From an uncultured Eubacteriales bacterium (GTDB lineage: Bacteria; Bacillota; Clostridia; Saccharofermentanales; Saccharofermentanaceae), in contig OMWK01000016.1 of NCBI GenBank assembly GCA_900314745.1, positions 1 through 43,597 on the forward strand: a stretch of 43,597 nucleotides of DNA, written 5' to 3'. Every line of letters starts with the position of its first letter. Position 1 is the first letter of the stretch. A program made the position numbers and the translations under genes. Below, one piece after another: positions 18,152 to 26,351 of the stretch. Under the pieces are notes generated by a model. That model searched no databases. It was not told the DNA's origin and saw only the letters and a list, made by a program, of their open reading frames with translations.

Positions 18152-19372
18152 ATGGGAATTGAGAAAGACTTTGAGCTCACCAGGAGCTACGACAGTAAAT
18201 ACGTACTTAATGTTTTTAATCCGCTGCCGATATCATTCACACACGGCAAGGGTGTGTGGCTCTATGACGCAGACGGCAAGCAGTACATGGACATGATCGG
18301 CGGCATCGCAGTTAACTCACTCGGCCACAACAACAAGGACCTCGTGAAGGCTGTAAGCGACCAGGCCGGCAAGGTTATCCACTGCTGCAACTACTACATG
18401 ATACCCCAAAGGTCCGAGCTCGCATTCAAGCTCTGCTCGAACAGCTTCGCGGACAAGGTATTCTTCTGCAACTCAGGCGCCGAGGCTAACGAGGCAGCCA
18501 TCAAGATAGCGAGGGGCTACTTCTATTACAAGGGACACCCCGAGAAGAACGAGATCATCACAGCCAACATGAGCTTCCACGGAAGGACCATGGCGACCAT
18601 CGCAGCTACGGGTCAGGAGAAGTTCAGGATCCCGTTCGCACCTAACGTACCTGGATTCAAGTATGTCGATTACAACGACATCGAAGCAGTTGAAGCTGCC
18701 ATCGACGAGAAGACCTGCGCCGTTATGCTCGAGCTCATTCAGGGCGAGAGCGGTGTACATCCTGCGGATGTGGAGTACATCAAGAAGTTAAGTGTTCTTT
18801 GCAGGACAAGGGGAATACTTCTCATCTTCGACGAGGTCCAAACAGGTATCGGCAGGACAGGAAGACTCTTCTGCTACGAGAACTACGGCGTTAAGCCTGA
18901 CATCATGACCCTCGCGAAAGGCCTCGCAGGCGGCGTCCCGATCGGAGCCATGCTCTGCACGGACGAAGTGGCGACAGGAATGAAGCCCGGAGACCACGGT
19001 TCGACCTTCGGCGGAAACCCCCTCGCTTGTGCGGCAGGCAATGTCGTCATCGACAAGATCACCGACACAGACCTTCTTGCCAACGTCAATTCGGTAAGCG
19101 CATTCTTATTCGAGAAGCTTAACGAACTCAAGGAGAAGTACGGCAAGATCGTTGACGTAAGAGGCAAGGGACTTCTCATCGGTATTGAATTCGATGAATC
19201 CATACAGGCGGCAGGAATGAAGACACGCCTCATGCAGGAGGGCTTCCTCGTAAGCTCCATCGGAACCTCAACAATAAGGCTCGCACCTCCGCTCATAATC
19301 ACACAAAGAGAGGCAGCGATGTTCGTAACAGCTTTGGGCAAGATTTTAAAGGGAAGCAGAAAGGGCAAGTAA
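18152..19372 (+). CDS. argD: Acetylornithine aminotransferase
   Basis: A PLP enzyme that transaminates N-acetylglutamate semialdehyde to N-acetylornithine. The 406 residues hold the class-III motifs FCNSGAEANEAAIKIAR, LLIFDEVQTGIGRTG and TLAKGLAGGVPIGAML, the last carrying the PLP-binding lysine. Ribosome binding site GGAGAT lies just upstream, 12 bp after argB. The context makes ArgD far more likely than a related ornithine or GABA transaminase. Confidence 0.96.
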   Translation: MGIEKDFELTRSYDSKYVLNVFNPLPISFTHGKGVWLYDADGKQYMDMIGGIAVNSLGHNNKDLVKAVSDQAGKVIHCCNYYMIPQRSELAFKLCSNSFADKVFFCNSGAEANEAAIKIARGYFYYKGHPEKNEIITANMSFHGRTMATIAATGQEKFRIPFAPNVPGFKYVDYNDIEAVEAAIDEKTCAVMLELIQGESGVHPADVEYIKKLSVLCRTRGILLIFDEVQTGIGRTGRLFCYENYGVKPDIMTLAKGLAGGVPIGAMLCTDEVATGMKPGDHGSTFGGNPLACAAGNVVIDKITDTDLLANVNSVSAFLFEKLNELKEKYGKIVDVRGKGLLIGIEFDESIQAAGMKTRLMQEGFLVSSIGTSTIRLAPPLIITQREAAMFVTALGKILKGSRKGK

Positions 19373-19373
19373 G

Positions 19374-20300
19374 ATGAAGCATTTCATAGATTTACATGAA
19401 GACGTAGGAATAGAAGAACTCAATTATCTTCTCGACATTGCAGCTGACATGAAGGCCAAGACAAAGGCCGGCATCGAGCACCACTACCTGAACGGCAAGT
19501 CGCTCGCCATGATCTTTACGAAGTCTTCGACAAGAACACGTGTTTCTTTCGAAGTCGGCATGTACCAGCTCGGCGGTCACGCACTCTTCCTTAGCAACGA
19601 CGATATTCAGATCGGCAGAGGCGAGACGATACACGACACCGCTAAGGTTCTCTCCGGAATGGTTGACGGCATCATGATCAGGACTTTTGCCCATCAGGAT
19701 GTCGTAGATCTTGCGAAATACGGTTCGATCCCCGTTATCAACGGTCTCACGGACGACCAGCATCCCACACAGATGATCGCAGACCTTCTTACCATCAAGG
19801 AAGTAAAGGGAGAGCTTAAGGGCCTGAAGCTTGCTTACATCGGCGACGGCAACAACGTTGCAAACTCCCTCCTCCAGGCCTGTGCCAAGGCAGGAATGGA
19901 TGTTGCAATCGCATCTCCCAAGGACTACACATGCCCTGACAAGTATGTTCAGCAGGCTCTTAAGGACGCTGCCGTTACAGGCTCCAAGGTTCTCATGACA
20001 GAGGATCCCTACGAGGCTGCCAAGGACGCAGACGTTCTTTACGCAGACACATGGACATCCATGGGTCAGGAAGAAGAGAAGGCCAAGAGAGTCGAGATCT
20101 TCAAGAACTACCAGATCAATAAGGAACTGTTCTCCGTCGCTGACAAGGATGCCATCTTCCTCCACTGCCTCCCCGCTTACAGAGGCTACGAGGTTACTGA
20201 GGACATCATCGACGGACCGAGAAGCTATGTCTTCCAGGAAGCCGAGAACAGGCTACACGCACATAAGGCCATCCTCGTTAACTGCTTCCTCAATTCCTGA
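19374..20300 (+). CDS. argF: Ornithine carbamoyltransferase
   Basis: ArgF joins ornithine and carbamoyl phosphate to give citrulline. The 308 residues contain the carbamoyl-phosphate motif SSTRTRVSFEVGM, the DDQHPTQ motif and the ornithine-loop cysteine in FLHCLPAYRGYEV. It begins one base after the argD stop, so translation is likely coupled. The downstream steps (argG, argH) are not in the window. Confidence 0.97.
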   Translation: MKHFIDLHEDVGIEELNYLLDIAADMKAKTKAGIEHHYLNGKSLAMIFTKSSTRTRVSFEVGMYQLGGHALFLSNDDIQIGRGETIHDTAKVLSGMVDGIMIRTFAHQDVVDLAKYGSIPVINGLTDDQHPTQMIADLLTIKEVKGELKGLKLAYIGDGNNVANSLLQACAKAGMDVAIASPKDYTCPDKYVQQALKDAAVTGSKVLMTEDPYEAAKDADVLYADTWTSMGQEEEKAKRVEIFKNYQINKELFSVADKDAIFLHCLPAYRGYEVTEDIIDGPRSYVFQEAENRLHAHKAILVNCFLNS

Positions 20301-20315
20301 TCGGATTAATCATCG

Positions 20316-20885
20316 ATGGAAATATTCGGAGAAGACATAATAATAAGAGAAGCTTTCCCCGAGGAGGCATCGGCCATACGCGACCTTACGGTTGAAGCCA
20401 TGGAATTCTACAGACAGAATTCCGGCATCAACAAGGACGTCCTTGAGTCGCTCACAGAGAGCGTCGAATCCGTTAAGGAGAGAATCCGAAGGCACCACTG
20501 CCTCGTTGCGGCAAGCGCGGGAACTCCTCTCGGAACGATAACCGTAAGTTACTGCGACAACCCGATGAAGTACAGTTTCTCCGTTCAGACCGGAAGAACC
20601 TTATCGGAATACAGGGACTGCGCTTATATCTCGCGTTTTGCAGTGTCAGAGAGATTCAGGGATACGGGTCTCGGTGTTGCCCTCATGGGCGAAGCGTTAA
20701 GAACACCCGTGGTCACAAGGTCCGGGCTCGCACTGCTTCACACATCCGTATCCAACGTAAAGATGCGCGACTTCTACTTCAACAGGGGTTTCATTCTTCT
20801 GGACAGCGAGGATTCCAGAGGCTACGAGAGAGGCCTCTTCGCCTACATGTCAAATCAGAACGGAAGGGATAATCTGACAGCCTGA
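20316..20885 (+). CDS. GNAT-family N-acetyltransferase in the arginine operon
   Basis: A 189-residue single-domain GNAT. The acetyl-CoA motif lies in AYISRFAVSERFRDTGLGVAL (R/QxxGxG form), followed by a typical beta-bulge region (LLHTSVSNVKMRDFYFNRGF). It starts 15 bp after argF with no strong ribosome binding site, so it is probably coupled. The operon has no argA, argJ or argH-fused acetyltransferase. A short GNAT acting as N-acetylglutamate synthase is therefore an attractive guess, but the substrate cannot be read from sequence. Its 3' end overlaps convergent ispE by 36 bp. Confidence 0.85.
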   Translation: MEIFGEDIIIREAFPEEASAIRDLTVEAMEFYRQNSGINKDVLESLTESVESVKERIRRHHCLVAASAGTPLGTITVSYCDNPMKYSFSVQTGRTLSEYRDCAYISRFAVSERFRDTGLGVALMGEALRTPVVTRSGLALLHTSVSNVKMRDFYFNRGFILLDSEDSRGYERGLFAYMSNQNGRDNLTA

Positions 20886-21776
20886 CGTGCGCGGATCGTT
20901 CTGAAGAGCCTCCTCCGCCTCACCTGCAGACTTCTCATCCTCATAAATACCGAACACACAACTGCCGGAGCCTGTCATCGCCGAGAAGACAGCTCCGGTA
21001 TTCTTTACGGCATCAATAAGCTCCGCTATAACGGGTGCCAAATGCGAAGCAGGCTCCTGCAGGTCGTTTACAAGAAATGGTGCAGCCTGTGCGATACGTT
21101 CAACGGGAAGCTTCTTCTCATCGGTAAACACCGCGTTCATCTGCTCCCTGTATGCATTCTCATCAAATAAAGCAGGATTCTCATCTGACAACTCGTAACA
21201 CTCTTTGGTGCCTACGCCGACTTCGGGCTTCACGAGGATTATATTTACTCCCGACAGATCCGGAAGCTCCGTCACTATCTCGCCTACGCCTTCACATATA
21301 CATGTGCCGCCGAAAAGGAAGAACGGTACATCCGCGCCGAGCTTTGCCGCGGTCGCGTTCATCTCCTCATCCGTTAACGGATTGCCGAAGTGCTGCTGCA
21401 GGATCTGCAACACTGCCGCAGCATCGGAACTGCCGCCGCCGAGTCCCGCCTGCGAAGGAACCTTCTTGGTCTCCCTGATAAATGTATACGGGAACTTCGG
21501 CACGGGCTTTGCCTCCGCACGGAGTTTATCGGTATAGCAGTCGTAAAAAGCTTTCGCTGCTTTGTAGCCCAGATCCTTCTCGCGCGGGATGTCCACGCCG
21601 GACTCAAGTTCGATAACGTACTCGCGCTCATCGTCGAGCTCCACGAGGATGTCGTCGCCGATGCCTATCTGCTGCATGAGCATATACAGGCGGTGATACC
21701 CGTTGGGATATTTACCGCAGCATCTTAAGAACAGGTTTATCTTGGCAAAAGCAGTTGTGTCGTAAGAAGTCTTCAT
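20850..21776 (-). CDS. ispE: 4-diphosphocytidyl-2-C-methyl-D-erythritol kinase
   Basis: IspE phosphorylates CDP-methylerythritol in the MEP route to isoprenoids. The 308 residues are typical of GHMP kinases: FAKINLFLRCCGKYPNGYH at the start, the ATP-binding glycine-rich PSQAGLGGGSSDAAAV near 110-125, and TGSGSCVFGIYED near the C-terminus. The start is notable. There is no Shine-Dalgarno before the ATG, and an extended -10 element ends only six bases upstream, so the mRNA may be leaderless. The gene ends inside the convergent GNAT gene. Confidence 0.96.
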   Translation of the reverse strand: MKTSYDTTAFAKINLFLRCCGKYPNGYHRLYMLMQQIGIGDDILVELDDEREYVIELESGVDIPREKDLGYKAAKAFYDCYTDKLRAEAKPVPKFPYTFIRETKKVPSQAGLGGGSSDAAAVLQILQQHFGNPLTDEEMNATAAKLGADVPFFLFGGTCICEGVGEIVTELPDLSGVNIILVKPEVGVGTKECYELSDENPALFDENAYREQMNAVFTDEKKLPVERIAQAAPFLVNDLQEPASHLAPVIAELIDAVKNTGAVFSAMTGSGSCVFGIYEDEKSAGEAEEALQNDPRTSGCQIIPSVLI

Positions 21777-21782
21777 ATGTAT

Positions 21783-21791
21783 ATTCTATCA
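21783..21791 (-). promoter_or_regulatory. Extended -10 promoter placing the start site at the ispE ATG
   Basis: The minus strand reads TGATAGAAT, a TGn extended -10, followed by six bases and then the ATG at 21776. Initiation seven bases after the -10 would fall on the A of the ATG. The upstream -35 is poor, as is common with extended -10 promoters. Confidence 0.55.
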
Positions 21792-21807
21792 TTGAGATAA
21801 ATAAAAG

Positions 21808-21839
21808 AACTGCCATTGAAGCAAAACTCAATGGCAGTT
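21808..21839 (-). terminator. Intrinsic terminator after the ABC exporter operon
   Basis: A perfect 12-bp stem AACTGCCATTGA/TCAATGGCAGTT encloses an 8-base loop. In the minus-strand transcript it is followed by CUUUUAUUUAU. It sits about 20 bp past the stop of the second exporter gene and ahead of ispE. Confidence 0.88.
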
Positions 21840-21860
21840 TTAAGATCATTAAGTATCCGT

Positions 21861-23798
21861 TTACTCGAGTTCGAATGCGCCGGTGTAGAGCTGGTAATAC
21901 GTGCCCTTCTTCGCGATCAGTTCATCGTGGGTACCGCGCTCGATGATCTTACCGTGGTCAAGAACCATGATAACATCGGAATTCATGACGGTGGAAAGCC
22001 TGTGGGCAATGACGAATACGGTCCTGCCCTCCATGAGCTTATCCATGCCCCTCTGAACTATGGACTCGGTTCTTGTATCGATTGAAGACGTAGCCTCATC
22101 GAGTATCATTACCGGCGGATCTGCAACAGCAGCCCTCGCGATCGCGATAAGCTGGCGCTGACCCTGCGACAGATTGGTTCCGTTGTTTGTGAGTAGCGTA
22201 TCGTAGCCCTCGGGAAGTCTCGTTATGAAATCGTCGGCACCGGAGAGCCTTGCAGCCTCCCTGCACTCCTCATCGGTAGCGCTTAAACGGCCGTACCTTA
22301 TGTTCTCCATAACCGTACCCGTAAAGAGGTTGGTCTCCTGAAGAACGAGTCCCAGAGACTTACGAAGGTCTCTCTTCTTGATCTTATTTACATTGATGCC
22401 GTCGTATCTGATCTTACCGTCAGCTATGTCGTAGAAACGGTTGATAAGATTCGTGATGGTCGTCTTGCCGGCACCCGTCGCACCTACGAATGCGACCTTC
22501 TGTCCGGGCTTAGCGAACACGCTTACATCGTGCAGGACATCATGGCCTTCCTCATAAGCGAAGTCGACATCGACCATCTCAACATCGCCTTCGAGAAGCT
22601 TATATGTGATGGTGCCGTCAGCCTGATGGGGATGCTTCCACGCCCAGTGACCCGTACGCTCTTCCGTCTCGACTACGGTTCCGTCTTCCTCGATCCTGCA
22701 GTTTACGAGAGTGACGTATCCGTCGTCCGTCTCAGGCTTCTCATCGATGAGGGAGAGTACTCTCTGAGCACCGGCGCCCGCCATTACGACTGCATTGATC
22801 TGCATTGTAAGCTGGTTTACGTTGCCCGTGAACTGTCTGGAAGCGTTAAGAAACGGAACCAGAACATCGATGCCGAACGCGAGGCCCGAGAGTGATATAT
22901 TCCTCGTGTTCAGGTAGATGAATATTCCGCCGACAATTGCGAGGACAACATAGATGATGTTACCCAGGTTATTGATGATCGGTGCGAGAACGTTCGCGTA
23001 TGCATTCGCTCTCCATGAATCCTCATAAAGACCGTTATTGATCTTCTCGAATTCATCAAGCGCCTTATCCTCATGGTTGAAGACCTTAACGACCTTCTGT
23101 CCGTTGATCATCTCCTGGATGTATCCTTCGGTCTCACCGATGGCCTTCTGCTGTCTTACGAAGAACTTCGCGGATCCTCCGCCGACCACGGTCGTGAAGA
23201 TGAACATTACAAATACGCCCGCGATGAGAACGAGTGTCAGCCAGAGGCTGTAGTAGAGCATGATGGCGAAGACGCCGACTACTATGGTTCCGCATCTGAT
23301 GAGCGAAGGGAACGCCTGTGAGACGAGCTGTCTTAATGTATCGATATCGTTCGTATAGTGGGACATAATGTCGCCGTGCTTATGCGTATCAAAGTACTTA
23401 ACAGGCAGGCGCTGCATGCCTCCGAACATGTCCTTCCTGAGCTTGTCGAGATATCCCTGTGTCATGAAAGCCATGATCTGGGTCTCGAAGATGGAAAGTA
23501 CGAGTGCGAGAACATAGAGAACTATGAGTATCGTCAGATACTTGAAGATCTCGGGGCTTGCTGACGCCCAGTCTCCGGCTTCATAGCTGTCCTCTATTAC
23601 CCTGATGACCTTACCCAGCATGAGGTTAGGTACAGTCTGAACTACGGCTGCAAACAATACGCAGAAAACAGCGACGGGGCCTAAGACGGGATAATAGCCG
23701 AAGAACATCTTCAATGCTCTCTTAAGACCTGAGAATCCCTGGTTGTATCTGTCTTTACCCTGGCCTAATCCGGCACCGGCAGGACCTCTTGGCGGCAT
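21861..23798 (-). CDS. ABC exporter half-transporter with canonical catalytic site
   Basis: A fused membrane/ATPase subunit of 645 residues, one half of a heterodimeric exporter of the LmrD/BmrD/TM288 type. Six transmembrane segments lie in about 35-330. An atypical polar insertion (about 361-400, including TGHWAWKHPHQADG) precedes the ATPase. The ATPase has Walker A GATGAGKTT (439-447), a variant signature LSQGQ (543-547), Walker B ILDEAT with the catalytic E568 and switch H599. It overlaps the upstream partner by one base (TAATG). Likely substrates are drugs or lipids, but this is not determined. Confidence 0.93.
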   Translation of the reverse strand: MPPRGPAGAGLGQGKDRYNQGFSGLKRALKMFFGYYPVLGPVAVFCVLFAAVVQTVPNLMLGKVIRVIEDSYEAGDWASASPEIFKYLTILIVLYVLALVLSIFETQIMAFMTQGYLDKLRKDMFGGMQRLPVKYFDTHKHGDIMSHYTNDIDTLRQLVSQAFPSLIRCGTIVVGVFAIMLYYSLWLTLVLIAGVFVMFIFTTVVGGGSAKFFVRQQKAIGETEGYIQEMINGQKVVKVFNHEDKALDEFEKINNGLYEDSWRANAYANVLAPIINNLGNIIYVVLAIVGGIFIYLNTRNISLSGLAFGIDVLVPFLNASRQFTGNVNQLTMQINAVVMAGAGAQRVLSLIDEKPETDDGYVTLVNCRIEEDGTVVETEERTGHWAWKHPHQADGTITYKLLEGDVEMVDVDFAYEEGHDVLHDVSVFAKPGQKVAFVGATGAGKTTITNLINRFYDIADGKIRYDGINVNKIKKRDLRKSLGLVLQETNLFTGTVMENIRYGRLSATDEECREAARLSGADDFITRLPEGYDTLLTNNGTNLSQGQRQLIAIARAAVADPPVMILDEATSSIDTRTESIVQRGMDKLMEGRTVFVIAHRLSTVMNSDVIMVLDHGKIIERGTHDELIAKKGTYYQLYTGAFELE

Positions 23799-25540
23799 TA
23801 CTCCTCCCCTCCTTTCGTCTGCTGTTCATATATCTCACGATAGATGGCGGAGCTCTTAAGAAGCTCATCATGAGTTCCTGTAGCTGCGATCTTACCGCCT
23901 TCAAGTATCACGATCATATCCGCATCCATTACCGATGCGACACGCTGTGCGATGATTATCTTCGTTGTCTCGGGAATATACTCCCTGAATCCCTTCCTGA
24001 TGAGGGCATCCGTCTTCATGTCGACAGCCGAAGTGGAATCGTCGAGGATCAGGATCTTCGGTGTCTTAAGAAGTGCACGGGCAATACAGAGTCTCTGCTT
24101 CTGACCGCCGGAGACATTGGTTCCGCCCTGCTCTATCATGGTGTCGTAACCCTTCTCGAACTGCTGGACGAAGCCATGTGCCTGAGCTATCTTGCAGGCT
24201 TCTATGATCTGCTCGTCAGTTGCGTTCTCGTTACCCCACTTAAGGTTGTCCCTTATGGTGCCGGAGAAGAGCACGTTCTTCTGAAGCACGACGGAAACGG
24301 CATCTCTTAACACCTCGAGATCGTACTCTCTTACGTCTACTCCGCCTACCTTAACGGAACCGGAAGTTACGTCATAAAGCCTCGGGATGAGCTGTATCAG
24401 GGTGGACTTGGAAGAACCCGTTCCTCCCAGGATGCCCACGGTCATGCCGGAATCGATGTGCAGATCTATGTCGAAAAGCGCTTCTCTCTCGGCATTCTTC
24501 GAATACTTGAAGTGAACGTCCTCAAAATCAATCGAGCCGTCAGCAACTTCCATGACGGGCTGCTCCGGATTCGTTATCGAAGAAGACTCGTTAAGTACCT
24601 CTGCAAGTCTCTTAACTGACTCCAGGGACATCGTAAGCATTACGTATATCATTGAGATCATCATGAGGGAGAACAGAACCTGAACTCCGTAAGTGATCAT
24701 GGCTGATATCTGGCCGACTCCGATTGTCTCTCCCTGACTGCTAATTACGAGCTTGGAACCGACGAGGAGTATGAATATCATGTTGAAATACATGCAGAAC
24801 TGCATCAGAGGAGTATTCAAAGCTACGATCCTCTCAGCCTTAGTAAAGTCCTTCATGATATCCTCGGAAGCCGTGGAGAACTTCTTGATCTCGTAGTCCT
24901 CTCTTGCGAATCCCTTAACGACACGCATAGCGCGCACATTCTCCTCTACGGACTCGTTGAGCTTATCGTACTTCCTGAATACCGCTATGAAAGCCGGCAT
25001 GGCCTTCTTCGCGATCATAATGAGACCGAATACCAGAACGGGAATGACTACGGCGAATGTGAGAGCAAGCCTTCCGCCCATGATGGATGCCATGACTATC
25101 GCGAAGATAAGCATCATCGGAGCTCTTACAGCCGTTCTTATGGTCATCATGTAAGCATTCTGCACATTGGTTATATCGGTGGTCGTCCTCGTTACAAGAG
25201 ACGAAGACGAGAACTTATCTATGTTCGAGAATGAGAATCCCTGAACCTTCGAGAAAACGTCGAATCTTAAGTTCCTCGCAAGTCCCGCTGAAGCCTTCGC
25301 ACTGAAAGTACCTGCGAAGATACCGCACAGAAGCGAAGCCATAGCGGCTGCAACCATCCACATGCCCTTTGACACGATCTCGGGGACCATTGCTCCCTGC
25401 TGTATGCGGTTAACAAGATCAGCTGTGATAAAAGGTATCACAACCTCAAGAAAAACCTCCCCTATAATGAAGAGAAGTGTCAGTATTGTGGGCTTCTTAT
25501 TATCCCTTAATGACTTTAATATTGTTTTTACCGGACCCAT
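23798..25540 (-). CDS. ABC exporter half-transporter with degenerate catalytic site
   Basis: The partner subunit, 580 residues: six transmembrane segments (about 17-310), then an ATPase with Walker A GGTGSSKST (372-380) and canonical signature VSGGQKQR. Two catalytic positions are altered. Walker B reads ILDDSTS, so Asp501 stands where Glu is usual, and the switch histidine is Gln532 (IIIAQRVAS). This complements the other subunit, which has the normal Glu and His but a variant signature. That is the hallmark of asymmetric heterodimers such as TM287/288. The ATG lacks a Shine-Dalgarno and lies 10 bases from an extended -10. Confidence 0.93.
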   Translation of the reverse strand: MGPVKTILKSLRDNKKPTILTLLFIIGEVFLEVVIPFITADLVNRIQQGAMVPEIVSKGMWMVAAAMASLLCGIFAGTFSAKASAGLARNLRFDVFSKVQGFSFSNIDKFSSSSLVTRTTTDITNVQNAYMMTIRTAVRAPMMLIFAIVMASIMGGRLALTFAVVIPVLVFGLIMIAKKAMPAFIAVFRKYDKLNESVEENVRAMRVVKGFAREDYEIKKFSTASEDIMKDFTKAERIVALNTPLMQFCMYFNMIFILLVGSKLVISSQGETIGVGQISAMITYGVQVLFSLMMISMIYVMLTMSLESVKRLAEVLNESSSITNPEQPVMEVADGSIDFEDVHFKYSKNAEREALFDIDLHIDSGMTVGILGGTGSSKSTLIQLIPRLYDVTSGSVKVGGVDVREYDLEVLRDAVSVVLQKNVLFSGTIRDNLKWGNENATDEQIIEACKIAQAHGFVQQFEKGYDTMIEQGGTNVSGGQKQRLCIARALLKTPKILILDDSTSAVDMKTDALIRKGFREYIPETTKIIIAQRVASVMDADMIVILEGGKIAATGTHDELLKSSAIYREIYEQQTKGGEE

Positions 25541-25550
25541 AACGTCGATT

Positions 25551-25559
25551 ATTGTACCA
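25551..25559 (-). promoter_or_regulatory. Extended -10 promoter of the ABC exporter operon
   Basis: The minus strand reads TGGTACAAT, a TGn extended -10. Initiation would leave only about four bases before the ATG at 25540. No Shine-Dalgarno is seen in between. Confidence 0.5.
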
Positions 25560-25604
25560 CGATTTACTTACTTACACACTTGACATATCGGAACAATTTT
25601 GAAT

Positions 25605-25631
25605 GAAAAAAGGCCGTCTCGGAAGACGGCC
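25605..25631 (-). terminator. Intrinsic terminator after the tRNA pair
   Basis: In the minus-strand transcript GGCCGTCT pairs with AGACGGCC around a TCCG tetraloop, followed by UUUUUUU. It lies 10 bp past the CCA of tRNA-Glu. Confidence 0.93.
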
Positions 25632-25641
25632 CTTCATTTTC

Positions 25642-25716
25642 TGGTGACCCGTACGAGAGTTGAACTCGTCACTCCGCCGTGAAAGGGCGACGTCTTAGCC
25701 GATTGACCAACGGGCC
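25642..25716 (-). tRNA. tRNA-Glu (UUC)
   Basis: Minus-strand cloverleaf. The acceptor stem GGCCCGT pairs with ACGGGTC, with one G-U. The anticodon stem TCGCC/GGCGG holds loop CTTTCAC, giving anticodon UUC, and the T arm contains GTTCAACTC. The CCA end is encoded (25642-25644). It lies 10 bp downstream of tRNA-Met and shares its promoter. Confidence 0.95.
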
Positions 25717-25726
25717 TTTCGAAAAA

Positions 25727-25803
25727 TGGTAGCGGCAGTGGGATTCGAACCTACGACCTGCCGGGTATGAACCGGACGCTCTGGCCAACTGAGCTATGCC
25801 GCC
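25727..25803 (-). tRNA. tRNA-Met (CAU), elongator type
   Basis: Minus-strand cloverleaf with acceptor GGCGGCA/TGCCGCT, D arm AGCTCAGTTGG and anticodon loop TTCATAC, giving CAU. The T arm is GTAGGTTCGAATCC and CCA is encoded. The first pair is G-U. The anticodon stem lacks the three G-C pairs of initiator tRNA, so I call it elongator Met. A lysidine-modified Ile2 is less likely from the arm sequences. Confidence 0.9.
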
Positions 25804-25818
25804 ATAAATCGCTTGAAA

Positions 25819-25847
25819 ATTATACAAGCAATACCAACCAAAGTCAA
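25819..25847 (-). promoter_or_regulatory. Promoter of the tRNA-Met/tRNA-Glu unit
   Basis: Minus strand TTGACT (25842-25847), a 17-base spacer and TATAAT (25819-25824), almost perfect sigma-A consensus. It starts transcription a few bases before the tRNA-Met 5' end. Confidence 0.9.
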
Positions 25848-25860
25848 TACTTCTTCAAAT

Positions 25861-25895
25861 AAAAATAAGAGGCCGTCCATTTAAGGACAGCCTCT
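25861..25895 (-). terminator. Intrinsic terminator after rplL
   Basis: In the minus-strand transcript AGAGGCTGTCC pairs with GGACGGCCTCT (one G-U) around a UUAAAU loop, then UAUUUUUAUUU. It ends the rpmG-to-rplL transcript, so rpoB is not co-transcribed. Confidence 0.92.
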
Positions 25896-25925
25896 TTATC
25901 AAGTGACGTTAATAATCCCGAAGAA

Positions 25926-26303
25926 TTACTTGAGCTCGAGCTCAGCACCGCAATCAGCGAGCTTCTTCATGAGTTCGTCAGCCTCATCCTTGGATACGTT
26001 CTCCTTGAGGGCAACAGGTGCCTTCTCAACGAGCTCCTTAGCATCCTTAAGGCCAAGACCCATAGCATCCTTAACAGCCTTGATAACGCCCATCTTAGCG
26101 TCACCGAAGCTCTTGAGCATAACTGTGAACTCTGTCTTCTCCTCAGCGCCGCCGGCTGCACCGCCAGCTGCAGGAGCTGCTGCAACCATAGCTGCTGCAG
26201 ATACGCCAAACTCTTCTTCAATTGCCTTCTCGAGGTCGAAAAGCTCTGTTACGGAGAGAGCCTTGATCTCGTCGAGGATCTTTGTGATATTCTCACTAGC
26301 CAT
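25926..26303 (-). CDS. rplL: 50S ribosomal protein L7/L12
   Basis: L7/L12 forms the stalk dimers that recruit translation GTPases. The 125 residues show the N-terminal dimerisation region ([20 protein letters not shown]), an Ala/Gly-rich hinge (about 36-52) and the C-terminal domain with [26 protein letters not shown] helices. It follows rplJ by 48 bp, with its own ribosome binding site. A strong terminator lies directly after it. Confidence 0.98.
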   Translation of the reverse strand: MASENITKILDEIKALSVTELFDLEKAIEEEFGVSAAAMVAAAPAAGGAAGGAEEKTEFTVMLKSFGDAKMGVIKAVKDAMGLGLKDAKELVEKAPVALKENVSKDEADELMKKLADCGAELELK

Positions 26304-26351
26304 TTTAATGTTCCTCCATTAATAGATTAATAATTTTATTTCTTAAGCCTT

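Noticed and set aside
19392..20165. Long minus-strand frame opposite argF
   Set aside because: argF on the plus strand has all catalytic motifs; the antisense frame has no family features.
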